A stretch of DNA of 64,000 bases from Flavobacterium chungbukense (GTDB lineage: Bacteria > Bacteroidota > Bacteroidia > Flavobacteriales > Flavobacteriaceae). The notes beneath the pieces were generated by a model that was given only the letters and a program-made list of their open reading frames with translations, ran no database searches and was not told the DNA's origin. Position 1 is the first letter of the stretch. Every line of letters begins with the position of its first letter. Position numbers and translations under genes: made by a program. The stretch is taken from the NCBI RefSeq assembly GCF_020805785.1, contig NZ_JAJGZV010000008.1, positions 124,001-188,000 on the forward strand, given 5' to 3'. Positions 63,461 to 64,000 of the stretch are shown here, piece by piece.

Positions 63461-64000
63461 AAGGCAAACTTTTTATCTATATCTTCCACACGCATGGTGA
63501 TGAAAGTTGGTTTTTGAAAAGGTGAAATATTTGGATCTTTACAAGCAAACAAACCGTTTACTAAATTATCTTGTTCTTTTTCGGTTAAATAAGATCCGGT
63601 TTTAACCGCTAAACTTTTTGCCATCGATTTGGCAATGGTATCGTTTTGACTATAACTACTTGCCGGAATTCCGTCTTGCAAGTCACTCAACAATTGTTCT
63701 ATTACTAGAGAAACTTCACTTTCCGTAATATTTACAGGAATTCCAGAAACTACAATATGGTCAGTTTTACTTTCATCAAAAACAAAACCCGTTGTTTCCA
63801 AAGAAGGCTTTAATTCTTCAATCAGCTTCATTTCGGTTGCCGAATAAAATAAATCTAACGGAAAAAGCAATTGCTGGCTTGAAGCCTGATTTACTGTCAT
63901 ATTCAATAAAAATTGCTCATACAAAATACGCTGATGTGCACGTTGCTGATCTACAATTACCATTCCTGATTTAATTGGCGAAACGATGTATTTTTTGTGA
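63457..64000 (-). CDS. mutL: DNA mismatch repair protein MutL, C-terminal part (5' end outside window)
   Basis: The reading frame enters from the right edge (about 181 residues present). The visible part is the C-terminal dimerisation domain: KYIVSPIKSGMVIVDQQRAHQRILYEQFL at the start, and the conserved ending ACKDPNISPFQKPTFITMRVEDIDKKF. MutL joins mismatch recognition to strand removal. Its stop overlaps the start of the rhomboid gene by four bases. Confidence 0.93.
   Translation of the reverse strand, partial: HKKYIVSPIKSGMVIVDQQRAHQRILYEQFLLNMTVNQASSQQLLFPLDLFYSATEMKLIEELKPSLETTGFVFDESKTDHIVVSGIPVNITESEVSLVIEQLLSDLQDGIPASSYSQNDTIAKSMAKSLAVKTGSYLTEKEQDNLVNGLFACKDPNISPFQKPTFITMRVEDIDKKFAL

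Overview
The window looks like chromosome of a low-GC member of the Bacteroidota, most likely Flavobacterium or a close relative. The evidence is three SusC/RagA-type TonB-dependent receptors (two with SusD partners), a hybrid two-component sensor, a type IX secretion C-terminal domain, an ECF sigma/FecR pair, a TTG-N17-TAnnTTTG promoter in front of a tRNA, and the core order parA-parB-DUF5683-dapB-lepB-WbqC. No phage, IS transposase or CRISPR array was seen.

Layout. 1-6.7 kb: end of a CPA2-type antiporter, a lipoprotein, then an ECF sigma / small protein / FecR / STN-TonB receptor / DUF4249 signalling and uptake module. 6.7-22.6 kb: a minus-strand polysaccharide utilisation locus (PUL1) with SusC, SusD, a GH10 xylanase lipoprotein, a PKD surface glycan-binding protein, an agarase-like clan GH-A enzyme, a GH2 enzyme and a 1374-residue hybrid two-component regulator. 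This is best read as hemicellulose (xylan-type) use. 23-26.7 kb: a small lipoprotein, an MTA/SAH nucleosidase-like gene, and an unusual cluster of a caspase-fold-like protein of unknown function, an AraC regulator, a tiny ferredoxin-like protein and a pentapeptide-repeat protein. 26.7-34 kb: PUL2, a SusC/SusD/DUF4957-DUF5123 trio without enzymes, with a palindromic operator-like site upstream. 34-36.2 kb: divergent MFS exporter and AraC regulator. 36.2-43.6 kb: copper homeostasis (Cys-rich exported protein, DUF3347, HMA-AraC fusion regulator, CopA-type ATPase, multicopper oxidase with a beta-strand tail, small membrane protein). 43.7-51.8 kb: a secreted GH10-like (DUF187) protein, a DUF4442 protein, DUF4870, a PadR/PspC/DUF2807 operon, and trxB. 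51.9-55 kb: tRNA-Pro(UGG) with promoter and terminator, a degenerate tRNA-like copy, an inverted REP pair, a solitary beta-helix protein and an RlpA-like protein. 55.3-64 kb: a conserved housekeeping block ending in an EEP-family protein, two rhomboids and the 3' end of mutL.

The most striking signal outside genes is a set of structured intergenic repeats. One nested palindrome of about 135-170 bp occurs four times (9.3, 10.9, 13.3 and 40.7 kb), three times between genes of PUL1 and once between copA and the multicopper oxidase. Several other inverted-repeat families sit in other gaps. Other points of interest are the pseudo-tRNA beside tRNA-Pro, two members of a small-protein family each next to a regulator, and the four-gene cluster at 24.3-26.6 kb.
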